Positions 1 to 7,176 of a stretch of 12,471 bases of DNA are shown piece after piece. The stretch comes from an uncultured Prevotellaceae bacterium (GTDB lineage: Bacteria > Bacteroidota > Bacteroidia > Bacteroidales > Bacteroidaceae): contig CALAVF010000424.1 of assembly GCA_937892315.1 (NCBI GenBank), positions 1-12,471 of the forward strand. Direction: 5' to 3'. Under the pieces are notes generated by a model. It had not been told where the DNA came from and made no database searches. It worked only from the letters and a program-made list of their open reading frames with translations. Each line of letters begins with the position of its first letter. Position 1 is the stretch's first letter. The position numbers and the translations under genes are program-made.

Positions 1-122
1 CATCCAAGATGGTTTGTCAATGGAAATTGCACAACATATTTGTACCAAGTTCTCGTAAATAATTGATACTCATATATGATTACATTTGAGGAGGTGAAAT
101 AGACACGGTTACATAAAATTAG
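1..122. other. Left-edge segment, possible tail of an unseen plus-strand gene
   Basis: No complete gene fits here. All three plus-strand frames run in from the window edge and stop between about 56 and 66. The frame ending with TAA at 56-58 gives a plausible tail (DGLSMEIAQHICTKFS), but 18 codons are too few to assign a family, and a second frame ending at 66 is also open. If a gene does end here, the hairpin that follows would be its terminator. The stretch also holds a TAnnTTTG box and a Shine-Dalgarno-like GAGGAGGTGA (89-98), reported separately. Confidence 0.3.
81..88 (+). promoter_or_regulatory. Possible -7 box (TACATTTG)
   Basis: TACATTTG matches the Bacteroidota -7 consensus TAnnTTTG on the plus strand. 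No TTTG lies at the expected distance upstream, so only half of the promoter is visible. A transcript from here would begin near 94 and meet the hairpin at 123-160, giving an RNA of roughly 70 bases with no convincing reading frame. It may be chance. Confidence 0.2.
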
Positions 123-162
123 AAATGTCCGTGCGACTTGCGAGGGTTGCACGGACATTTTG
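123..162. terminator. Two-way intrinsic terminator
   Basis: A perfect 12-bp inverted repeat (AAATGTCCGTGC at 123-134, GCACGGACATTT at 149-160) encloses 14 bases, some of which could extend the stem through G-T pairs. T runs flank the stem on both strands: TTTT on the plus strand and TTTCTAATTTT on the minus strand. It therefore suits the end of the minus-strand operon that stops at 182, and any plus-strand gene entering from the left. Confidence 0.85.
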
Positions 163-181
163 TATGATGATATGAGCCGTT

Positions 182-883
182 TTAGAGGATGGCGATGATG
201 TCTCGGAGGCGATGCACCTCGTGGGTGACAGGTTCGGGGGCGGAGTAGTCGGGGAAGCGGTTGAAATAGATGGTGGGGAGACCGTAGTGTTTGGCTCCGA
301 GGATGTCGGTGTTGAAGTTGTCGCCAATCATGAGGGTGGTCTTAGGGGAGGCACCTGAACGTTGAAAGGCGTAGTCGAAGAAGAGGGGAGAGGGTTTGTT
401 GGCTCCCGCATCTTCGCTGAGAATGATAGTTTGGAAGTAGTCGAAGAGTCCGCAGGAGCGAAGTTTCTTATATTGTACTTCGTGAAAACCATTGCTGCAA
501 AGGTGCATACGGTATTTCTTGCTACGAAGGTAATCCATGAGTTCTTGTGCTCCATCAACAAGACCTGATTTGACAGAACAGAGGGCCAGGAACTTGTCGC
601 TGGCTTTGAGGCAATAGTCTTCTGTCGGATTGAGCCCTTTTCCGAGACTCAGCGGATGGCGAAAACGCTCTATGATAAGATGGTCACGTTCAAATTCTCC
701 TTTGGCATATTGTGTCCAAAGGCGGATGTTCGTGTTCCAATAGTCATCATAAAAGATGCTGGGGTCAGAAAAGTATTGGTCGAGGTGCAGATACTCATAC
801 AATTCACCCAAAGCGATGATGGCATTGCCGTGGGTGTCATAGAGCGTATCGTCGAAGTCGATGAAAAGGTCTGTGTATCTCAT
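182..883 (-). CDS. yjjG: YjjG-family HAD phosphatase (pyrimidine nucleotidase)
   Basis: A 233-residue HAD hydrolase of the YjjG type. In E. coli that family removes phosphate from dUMP, dTMP and non-canonical pyrimidine nucleotides, a house-cleaning role in the cytoplasm. All four HAD motifs are visible: D9-F-D11-D-T (nucleophile and acid/base Asp), S130-N131, K163 in NKPSP, and G187-D188 with D193 in the metal site. A helical cap fits between motifs I and II. There is no signal peptide or membrane segment. The length is close to the roughly 225 residues usual for YjjG. Its ATG overlaps the waaA stop as ATGA, so it is probably translationally coupled as the last gene of the gltX-waaA operon. 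HAD substrates are hard to predict, and another small phosphomonoester is possible. Confidence 0.85.
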   Translation of the reverse strand: MRYTDLFIDFDDTLYDTHGNAIIALGELYEYLHLDQYFSDPSIFYDDYWNTNIRLWTQYAKGEFERDHLIIERFRHPLSLGKGLNPTEDYCLKASDKFLALCSVKSGLVDGAQELMDYLRSKKYRMHLCSNGFHEVQYKKLRSCGLFDYFQTIILSEDAGANKPSPLFFDYAFQRSGASPKTTLMIGDNFNTDILGAKHYGLPTIYFNRFPDYSAPEPVTHEVHRLRDIIAIL

Positions 884-2112
884 GCATTAAAGATGGCATT
901 GAAGCACTTGTCGGCTGCTCCAGCGTTGGCATTGATATAGTTGCCTGCTGCTTGACCTGCTTTCTGAAGGGCATCGGGAGAGGAAAGGAACTTGTCCATG
1001 ATGGTCGCAAAACTCTCGGCATCTTGATATTCGAAGGAGCCGCCGCAAGCCTTGAGGGCTTGTGCCTCGCGGAACTTCTGGTTGTTAGGACCGAAGAGGA
1101 CGGGAATTCCATAAACAGCAGCCTCGGGCACGTTGTGAATACCCACACCGAAACCGCCACCTACGAGTGCCACCTTGCCGTAGCGGTAGATGGAAGAGAG
1201 TTTTCCGAAACAGTTGATAATCAAAGCACAAACCTCAGAAGAAGGAATACATCCGCTTTGTTCTATTTCTGTATATCTGGCAGATTGGATGCCGTTTTCT
1301 TCCAACAGTTTCTCTATGTCTTTCAGATGCGTTTCACTGATGACATGGGGAGCGATGATGAGTTTCCAGTCTTTGTGTTGAGCGAAGTAGGGAATATAGA
1401 TTTCCTCGTCTGGTCCCCATGAGGAACCGGCGATAAAGCAAGGAACGTCACTTGCAAATTGTTCCACCAGTGGTAGTGGCTTGGAAGCATCCTTGATGGC
1501 GATGACACGATCAAGTCGGGTGTCACCCACCACCGTCACATTCGTGATGCCGTGCTCTGCCAGCAGTTTCTTGGATGTTTCGTTTTGTACAAACAGATGC
1601 GTGAACTGCTTGATGGGTTTCAGTGTGCCATACCATTTGAAGAAATGCTGCTCTGGACGGAATATGCTGCTCACACTATAAGTCTTGATGCCTTTGTGGC
1701 GGCAGGTGGTCAGATAGTTTGTCCAGAACTCATATTTGATGAATACGGCAATCTCGGGATGTGCCAATCTTAGGAACGAAAGAGCATTCCCAGGAGTGTC
1801 AAAAGGAAGATAGCACACAAGGTCTGCTCCCTCATAATCCTTTCTCACCTCATAGCCAGAAGGCGAGAAGAACGTGAGCAAAATCTTATATTCGGGGTGT
1901 TCTATGCGTAAACGCTCCATCAGCGGGCGTCCCTGCTCAAACTCACCCAGCGATGCGGCATGAAACCACACCACACGGTCTGTCTTCTTGATGTGGCGAC
2001 GCAGTAATGTGTAAGTCTGGCTGATACCCACCACCATCTTCCGTGCTTTCTTGTGGAAGATGGCAGCGATAATCATACCCCACGTAAACAAGTATAATCC
2101 AATCGAGTACAT
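880..2112 (-). CDS. waaA: Kdo transferase (3-deoxy-D-manno-octulosonic acid transferase)
   Basis: WaaA moves Kdo from CMP-Kdo onto lipid IVA at the inner face of the cytoplasmic membrane, the first step of the lipopolysaccharide core. The 410-residue protein has the family layout: an N-terminal hydrophobic anchor (about 3-20), an acceptor-binding Rossmann domain with the catalytic Glu in SLGEF (E57), and a C-terminal donor-binding domain with GGGF (318-321) followed by HNVPE (327-331 region) and the FGPN stretch. KYEFW (126-130) and FVQNE (174-178) are also typical. Whether it adds one Kdo or more cannot be read from sequence. Its ATG follows the gltX TAA with no gap, and its TGA overlaps the next start by four bases, so it is the middle gene of a coupled operon. 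Confidence 0.95.
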   Translation of the reverse strand: MYSIGLYLFTWGMIIAAIFHKKARKMVVGISQTYTLLRRHIKKTDRVVWFHAASLGEFEQGRPLMERLRIEHPEYKILLTFFSPSGYEVRKDYEGADLVCYLPFDTPGNALSFLRLAHPEIAVFIKYEFWTNYLTTCRHKGIKTYSVSSIFRPEQHFFKWYGTLKPIKQFTHLFVQNETSKKLLAEHGITNVTVVGDTRLDRVIAIKDASKPLPLVEQFASDVPCFIAGSSWGPDEEIYIPYFAQHKDWKLIIAPHVISETHLKDIEKLLEENGIQSARYTEIEQSGCIPSSEVCALIINCFGKLSSIYRYGKVALVGGGFGVGIHNVPEAAVYGIPVLFGPNNQKFREAQALKACGGSFEYQDAESFATIMDKFLSSPDALQKAGQAAGNYINANAGAADKCFNAIFNA

Positions 2113-3675
2113 TTATCCAAGAGTTTCAATTGCAAACTTCATTCGCTTGATGACTTCTTCTTTGCCGAGGAATGCCGATAACTCATACATGTCAGGACCT
2201 TGCCCAGTTCCCACCAATGCTACACGCCAAGCATTCCACGGCTTGATGCCCGTTTCTTCTGTCCAGGGGTCGATGACTGCTTTCTGGCTTTCCACGCTCC
2301 AGTCGCTGATACCCTCCAGAACGGTGAGCATCTGCTTCATCTCCTCGCCTGTTTCCTCTTTCCAGTTCTTGCGGATGAACTTGTCACCTTCCTTATCAAA
2401 CTCAGTCGGAGCAACGAAGAAGAATTTGGTGAGTGGCCACAAGTCGCTTGGGAAGGAAATGTTACGCTTCTTCTTGTTTCCTTGGCCATCCACATATTCG
2501 ATGACTTTCAGTTTCATCATGCGTACCACTTCTGCTTCTTGTTCCGTGGTTGCCTCAATGCCATTCTCCTTCAATACCTCGTCAAAACCAGGGCACCAAT
2601 CTGTATCAGGGTGTTGAATCAGATACTGATGGTTGAACCAAGCGGCTTTCACATAATCGAACTTCGCACCGTTCTTTGAGCACTTTGACAGGTCAAACAA
2701 TTTCACCATCTCGTCCAGCGACATCAGTTCTTGGTCATTGCCAGGATTCCAGCCTAACAAAGCCAAGAAGTTGACAACTGCTTCTGGCAAATAGCCTTTT
2801 TCACGATATCCCGATGAGATTTCACCGCTCTTGGGGTCATGCCATTCGAGTGGGAAGACAGGGAACCCAAGTTTGTCACCATCCCGCTTCGACAATTTCC
2901 CGTTGCCAATCGGTTTCAGGAGCAAAGGCAAATGAGCGAAACGGGGCATGGTGTCTGCCCATCCGAAAGCCTCATACAGCAGTACATGTAGAGGTGCTGA
3001 CGGCAACCATTCCTCACCACGAATCACATGGGTCACTTCCATCAGGTGGTCATCCACAATGTTTGCCAAGTGATAAGTCGGCAATTCATCCGCACTCTTG
3101 TACAGAACCTTATCATCAAGGATGCTGGAGTTAATCTTCACCTCGCCACGAATCAAATCATCCACCAACACATCACGTCCAGGCTCAATCTTGAAACGTA
3201 CCACATATTGTTCGCCTTTGGCGATGAGGCTGTCCACTTCTTCTTTGCTCATAGTGAGCGAGTTACGCATCATACCACGTGTAGAAGCATCATATTGGAA
3301 ATTCTCAATCTCCGCACGTTTAGCATTCAACTCCTCAGGAGTGTCAAAGGCATAATAAGCCTTGCCGTTGTCCAACAGCACCTGCACATATTTCTTATAA
3401 ATATCCCTACGTTCACTTTGGCGATAGGGACCATGCTCACCACCAAACGAAACACCTTCGTCAAATTGAATGCCCAGCCACTTGAACGATTCGATAATAT
3501 ATTCCTCCGCACCCGGCACAAAACGAGTAGAATCCGTGTCCTCAATACGGAAAATCAAATCACCGCCATGCTGCTTAGCGAACAAATAATTGTAGAGAGC
3601 GGTACGCACACCGCCAATGTGAAGAGGTCCCGTAGGACTCGGCGCAAAACGCACCCTCACTTTTTTTTCTGCCAT
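2113..3675 (-). CDS. gltX: Glutamyl-tRNA synthetase
   Basis: Class I aminoacyl-tRNA synthetase that charges tRNA-Glu with glutamate using ATP. The 520-residue protein shows the HIGH-type motif as HIGG (19-22, inside [10 protein letters not shown]), the RIEDTD glutamate-site segment (43-48), and KLSKR (260-264) for adenylate binding. After KLSKR comes an extra stretch (about 265-300, DKLGFPVFP onward) that makes it longer than the usual roughly 470 residues. I know this insert as common in Bacteroidota GluRS. The rest forms the tRNA stem-contact and helical anticodon-binding domains. Start: ATG at 3675, about 15 bases downstream of the predicted transcription start. It is the first gene of the gltX-waaA-HAD operon, and its stop directly abuts the waaA start (TAAATG). 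Confidence 0.97.
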   Translation of the reverse strand: MAEKKVRVRFAPSPTGPLHIGGVRTALYNYLFAKQHGGDLIFRIEDTDSTRFVPGAEEYIIESFKWLGIQFDEGVSFGGEHGPYRQSERRDIYKKYVQVLLDNGKAYYAFDTPEELNAKRAEIENFQYDASTRGMMRNSLTMSKEEVDSLIAKGEQYVVRFKIEPGRDVLVDDLIRGEVKINSSILDDKVLYKSADELPTYHLANIVDDHLMEVTHVIRGEEWLPSAPLHVLLYEAFGWADTMPRFAHLPLLLKPIGNGKLSKRDGDKLGFPVFPLEWHDPKSGEISSGYREKGYLPEAVVNFLALLGWNPGNDQELMSLDEMVKLFDLSKCSKNGAKFDYVKAAWFNHQYLIQHPDTDWCPGFDEVLKENGIEATTEQEAEVVRMMKLKVIEYVDGQGNKKKRNISFPSDLWPLTKFFFVAPTEFDKEGDKFIRKNWKEETGEEMKQMLTVLEGISDWSVESQKAVIDPWTEETGIKPWNAWRVALVGTGQGPDMYELSAFLGKEEVIKRMKFAIETLG

Positions 3676-3696
3676 AACAAAGTCTTAATTTGGCGA

Positions 3697-3726
3697 CAAA
3701 GGTACGACTTTTTTATGAATAATAAA
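3697..3726 (-). promoter_or_regulatory. Promoter of the gltX-waaA-HAD operon
   Basis: On the minus strand TACCTTTG (CAAAGGTA at 3697-3704 on plus) is an exact match to the Bacteroidota -7 box TAnnTTTG. A weak -33 element, TTTA instead of TTTG, lies 18 bases upstream (3723-3726). Transcription would start near 3690, giving a leader of about 15 bases before the gltX ATG. The -33 element lies among the bases used by the divergent promoter. Confidence 0.7.
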
Positions 3727-3745
3727 TTATTTTTTACTACATTTG
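3714..3745 (+). promoter_or_regulatory. Promoter of the YfhO-amidase unit
   Basis: TACATTTG at 3738-3745 matches the -7 box on the plus strand, with TATG (3714-3717) as a weak -33 element 20 bases upstream. Transcription would start near 3751, about 25 bases before the ATG at 3778. This helps choose the start: the in-frame ATG at 3715 lies upstream of the predicted transcription start and is not usable from this promoter. Confidence 0.6.
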
Positions 3746-3777
3746 CACCCGATTACGTAAATCAACTTACAAAATAT

Positions 3778-6354
3778 ATGAAAATTGATATCAAAAAAAT
3801 TCTCCCAGACGTATGCTGCATAGCCCTGTTTGCGGCGATAGCGTTCGTCTATTTCCTGTCGCCAGTGAGCAAAGGCTATCGTTTGGAACAGCATGATAGT
3901 GGTGCGAACGACGGCATCAATGTGGAAATCAATGCCTATCGTGAGGCACATGGTGGTGAGACACCTCGGTGGGTGACGAGTCTTTTTGGTGGAATGCCCA
4001 CCTATCAGATTGCACCCTCGTACAGTTCTACCAAGGTGATGACTTTTGTTGAGAAGGCTTATCATTTGTGGTTTCCCGATTATGTGTGGTACATTTTTGC
4101 CTCGATGTTAGGGTTTTACATCTTGCTCAGGGCTTTCGACTTCCGTCAGTGGATGGCGGCTCTGGGTGCAGTGGTGTGGGCTTTTAGCAGTTATTTCTTC
4201 ATCATCATTGCCGCCGGACATATCTGGAAGGTGATGGCATTGGCATATATTCCACCCACCATGGCAGGTATGGTGCTGTGCTATCGGAAGAAATACTTGT
4301 TGGGCACGATTGTCACAGCCATCTTTGCCACCTTGCAGATACAAGCCAACCACGTGCAGATGTCCTACTATTTCTTGATAGTGGAATTGCTGATGGTCCT
4401 TGCCTTTCTTATTCATGCCATCCAGAAGAAGGAGTTGGCTTCTTTTGGTAAGGCAACGGCAGGTGTGGCTTTGGCAGCCATTTTGGCCATTTGCCTTAAT
4501 GCTTCCAATCTTTATCACACCTACGAATATGCCAAGGACACCATGCGTGGCAAGAGCGAACTGGTGAAGCAAGGCAAGGCTGAAGACCAGACAGACAGCG
4601 GTTTGGAACGCAGTTACATCACGGCTTGGAGTTATGGCATTGATGAATCCATGACTTTCCTCATCCCTGATGTGAAGGGTGGGGCAAGTATGCCACTCTC
4701 CATGAATAAAACTGCCATGAAGAAAGCGGATGGACAATTGGAACAGATGGGTATCTATGGGGCTTTCACACAGTATTGGGGTGAGCAGCCAGGCACCAGT
4801 GGCCCTGTTTATCTGGGTGCTTTGGTGTGTATGCTCTTTGTGCTTGGCCTGTTGGTTATTCCCAACAAGAATCCGCTCAAATGGGCACTGATTGCGGCAG
4901 GTGTGCTGACACTGATGTTGGGATGGGGTAAGAACTTCATGCCATTCACCGATTTCTTTATTGACCACGTGCCCATGTACTCCAAGTTCCGCACCGTGGC
5001 AAGCATCCTTGTGGTGGTGGAGTTTGTGGTGCCTTTTATTGCCCTGTGGGGCTTGAAAGAGTGGGTGGAAAAGCCCACGGAGAAGTCTCTTTTTGCCGCT
5101 ACCATCTTTACTGTAGTCATTTGCCTCATCTATGTGATGTCGCCAGGGCTTGGCAGCGACCTTCTGAGCACTAACGACAAGGCGGCTGTGCAGCAATATG
5201 TAGGTGCAGGTTATTTCGATGAGGCTTTTGGACAGAATATTCTCCGCAGCCTTTCCGACATGCGTGCTGCTATGGTGAGTGCTGATGCTTGGCGCAGCAT
5301 TTTGTTCATCATGTTAGGTGCAGCAGTGATGTGGTGGTATGCTCATACAGCCTCGAAAAAGGAAGGCAAACTGACGCCTTCGCAGATGACGACGATGTCT
5401 GTCCTTCTTCTTTCTATCTGTCTCATTGACATGTGGCAGGTGAACAAGCGTTACCTTCACGACAGCATGTTTGTCGAACCTCAAGGTGTGGCTCGTATTC
5501 AGAAGACAGAGGCTGACAATTATATCTTGGAGAAGAGCGGAACAGGGCGTGATTATCGTGTCTTGAACTTCACCGTCTCCACTTTCAACGACAACAACAC
5601 TTCGGCTTTCTATAGTTCCGTAGGTGGCTATCATGCTGCCAAACTTCGTCGTTATCAAGAGTTGATAGAGGCACACATCGCTCCTGAGATGTCGAAAGTG
5701 TATGAAGCACTTCGTTCTGCTCCGATGGACACCGTGGCAATGATGCAGGGCCAATCTCCTTATCCTGTTTATCATTTGGAGGCTGCTACAACCGATTCTC
5801 TCTTCCCTGTCATCAATATGCTCAACACCCGCTGGTTCATCCTTGGTGCTGGCGAGAAGGGTGAGGTGAAACTGCCGATAGAGAACAACACCGCCTTTGG
5901 CAATGCTTGGTTTGTCACTGGCATCAAGTGGGCGGACAATGCCAACGAAGAGTTGGAGGCACTGGGCACAGAAGACCTTCGTCATACTGCTGTGGTGGCA
6001 AAGGCAGACTTTGGTTTCCTTAAGGCAGGAGGTGAAGGAACCGTCCAACTTACGTCATACGGAGCCAACGAGGCAAAATATGAAGTGGAGTCGTCACAAG
6101 GTGGCTTGGTAGTCTTCTCCGAGGTGTATTACCCTGGTTGGACCGCTACGATTGATGGTCAACCAGCCGAGGTGGGACGAGCCAACTATGTGCTTCGTGC
6201 CCTCAATGTGCCGGCAGGCAAGCATGAGATCATTTTCACCTTCGACCCACAGAGCGTTCACACTACCGAGACTGTTGCTTACATCGCACTTGCCGTGCTG
6301 GTGCTCCTCATTGCGGCAGCCATTGTCTTATCACTTAAAAAGAAGAAGGGATGA
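3778..6354 (+). CDS. YfhO-family multispanning membrane protein (GT-C-like)
   Basis: An 858-residue integral membrane protein of the YfhO family. Bacillus YfhO takes part in adding sugars to cell-surface polymers with the lipid-linked sugar transferase CsbB. The family has a GT-C-like topology, and its Bacteroidota members are uncharacterized as far as I know. A first membrane helix (about 11-29) is followed by an outer loop with QHDSG (38-42), where D40 is a candidate catalytic acid, and by LFGGMPTYQI (69-78). About a dozen more hydrophobic helices follow to about 555, then a soluble, probably periplasmic domain ending in the family signature YYPGW (784-788) and a beta-rich stretch (to about 824), and a last helix (832-852) with a lysine-rich tail. 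Open reading frame continues far upstream of 3778, but that part is antisense to gltX. The ATG at 3778 fits the hydrophobic start and the promoter. It overlaps the amidase gene by four bases. Confidence 0.85.
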   Translation: MKIDIKKILPDVCCIALFAAIAFVYFLSPVSKGYRLEQHDSGANDGINVEINAYREAHGGETPRWVTSLFGGMPTYQIAPSYSSTKVMTFVEKAYHLWFPDYVWYIFASMLGFYILLRAFDFRQWMAALGAVVWAFSSYFFIIIAAGHIWKVMALAYIPPTMAGMVLCYRKKYLLGTIVTAIFATLQIQANHVQMSYYFLIVELLMVLAFLIHAIQKKELASFGKATAGVALAAILAICLNASNLYHTYEYAKDTMRGKSELVKQGKAEDQTDSGLERSYITAWSYGIDESMTFLIPDVKGGASMPLSMNKTAMKKADGQLEQMGIYGAFTQYWGEQPGTSGPVYLGALVCMLFVLGLLVIPNKNPLKWALIAAGVLTLMLGWGKNFMPFTDFFIDHVPMYSKFRTVASILVVVEFVVPFIALWGLKEWVEKPTEKSLFAATIFTVVICLIYVMSPGLGSDLLSTNDKAAVQQYVGAGYFDEAFGQNILRSLSDMRAAMVSADAWRSILFIMLGAAVMWWYAHTASKKEGKLTPSQMTTMSVLLLSICLIDMWQVNKRYLHDSMFVEPQGVARIQKTEADNYILEKSGTGRDYRVLNFTVSTFNDNNTSAFYSSVGGYHAAKLRRYQELIEAHIAPEMSKVYEALRSAPMDTVAMMQGQSPYPVYHLEAATTDSLFPVINMLNTRWFILGAGEKGEVKLPIENNTAFGNAWFVTGIKWADNANEELEALGTEDLRHTAVVAKADFGFLKAGGEGTVQLTSYGANEAKYEVESSQGGLVVFSEVYYPGWTATIDGQPAEVGRANYVLRALNVPAGKHEIIFTFDPQSVHTTETVAYIALAVLVLLIAAAIVLSLKKKKG

Positions 6355-7121
6355 AATTATCACTTTTGCAACCCGATATCGTGTGGGGCGACCCGACGGC
6401 GAATCAGGAAAAACTCTCCGAAATCCTCTGGGGGCTTGACCCCAGCGATGTGTACGTGCTTCCAGAAATGTTCTCCACAGGTTTTGCGGCCAATCCCGAA
6501 GGCATAGCAGAGGCGGACCATTCGTCGCTCGACTGGATGCTGAAGATGGCGAAAGAACTGAAAGGCGCCGTGTGTGGCAGTGTGGCTACCGAGGTGGCAG
6601 AAGAAGGTTCTGACGTGAAGGCATACTATAATCGTTTCTACTTCGTCAAGCCCAATGGGGAATACTTTTCCTACGACAAGCGCCATCTTTTCACTTATGC
6701 CGACGAACATCGGCGTTACACACGCGGGCAAGACCGCGTGGTGGTGGAGTTTCGAGGTGTACGCTTCCTGTTGCAAGTATGCTACGACCTCCGTTTCCCC
6801 TGTTACTCACGCAACATCGACAAGATTCCATACGATTGTGCCATCTATGTGGCATCATGGCCAACGACGCGTCTCGCTGCCTGGAACACCTTGCTTCATG
6901 CTCGTGCCATCGAGAACCAATGCTATGTGGCAGGGGTTAATCGGACTGGTGAAGATGCCAGTGGACGCTACAGTGGTGGAACGCTGTTGGTTGACCATTA
7001 TGGCAACACCGTTGCCGCCTGTCCTCTTGGCGAAGAGTCATCCATCACGCTCGACCTCGACTTGCAGGCACTTCGCGTCTTCCGCAAGAAGTTCCCTGTG
7101 CTGAAAGATGCTGACAGATGA
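6351..7121 (+). CDS. yafV: Omega-amidase, nitrilase superfamily (YafV/Nit2 type)
   Basis: A cytoplasmic carbon-nitrogen hydrolase that probably hydrolyses 2-oxoglutaramate or 2-oxosuccinamate to the 2-oxo acid and ammonia. That reaction finishes glutamine-dependent transamination, for example in methionine salvage. The 256-residue protein has the nitrilase catalytic residues: E39 (LPEMFSTGF), K110 (YDKRHLF), C144 (VCYDLRFP), with an extra Glu at 119 (DEH). The context of each motif, and the RAIENQCYV segment, is that of E. coli YafV, which has the same length. The start ATG overlaps the YfhO stop as ATGA after a purine-rich AAGAAGAAGGG, so translation is probably coupled. No aminotransferase lies nearby, so the link with YfhO is positional only. 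Confidence 0.9.
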   Translation: MKLSLLQPDIVWGDPTANQEKLSEILWGLDPSDVYVLPEMFSTGFAANPEGIAEADHSSLDWMLKMAKELKGAVCGSVATEVAEEGSDVKAYYNRFYFVKPNGEYFSYDKRHLFTYADEHRRYTRGQDRVVVEFRGVRFLLQVCYDLRFPCYSRNIDKIPYDCAIYVASWPTTRLAAWNTLLHARAIENQCYVAGVNRTGEDASGRYSGGTLLVDHYGNTVAACPLGEESSITLDLDLQALRVFRKKFPVLKDADR

Positions 7122-7123
7122 TA

Positions 7124-7139
7124 TTTCTCACGTGTGAAA
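7124..7139. promoter_or_regulatory. Near-perfect palindrome ahead of the sugar transporter
   Basis: TTTCTCAC-GTGTGAAA reads the same on both strands except for one mismatched pair (15 or 16 bases centred on CACGTG). It sits in the 55-base gap between the amidase stop and the transporter ATG. The size and symmetry suit an operator for a dimeric regulator. The stem is too short and lacks a T run for a good terminator. I see no clear TAnnTTTG box between it and 7177, so the transporter may be read through from upstream or have a promoter I cannot recognise. Chance is not excluded. Confidence 0.3.
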
Positions 7140-7176
7140 ACAATCTTTATCTATACTCATTTAATACTCAAATAAA

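Noticed and set aside
76..102. Eight-codon mini-ORF (MITFEEVK) before the hairpin
   Set aside because: It overlaps the possible -7 box, has no ribosome site of its own, and the following hairpin is a plain bidirectional terminator rather than an attenuator with alternative folds.
3028..3777. A 250-codon open upstream extension of the YfhO frame
   Set aside because: It is antisense to gltX and upstream of the predicted transcription start. The ATG at 3778 begins directly before the first membrane helix.
4108..5196. A 362-codon open frame antisense to YfhO
   Set aside because: Its translation is rich in His, Gln and Cys with no domain, as expected for the reverse of a membrane-protein gene, and the sense gene is clear.
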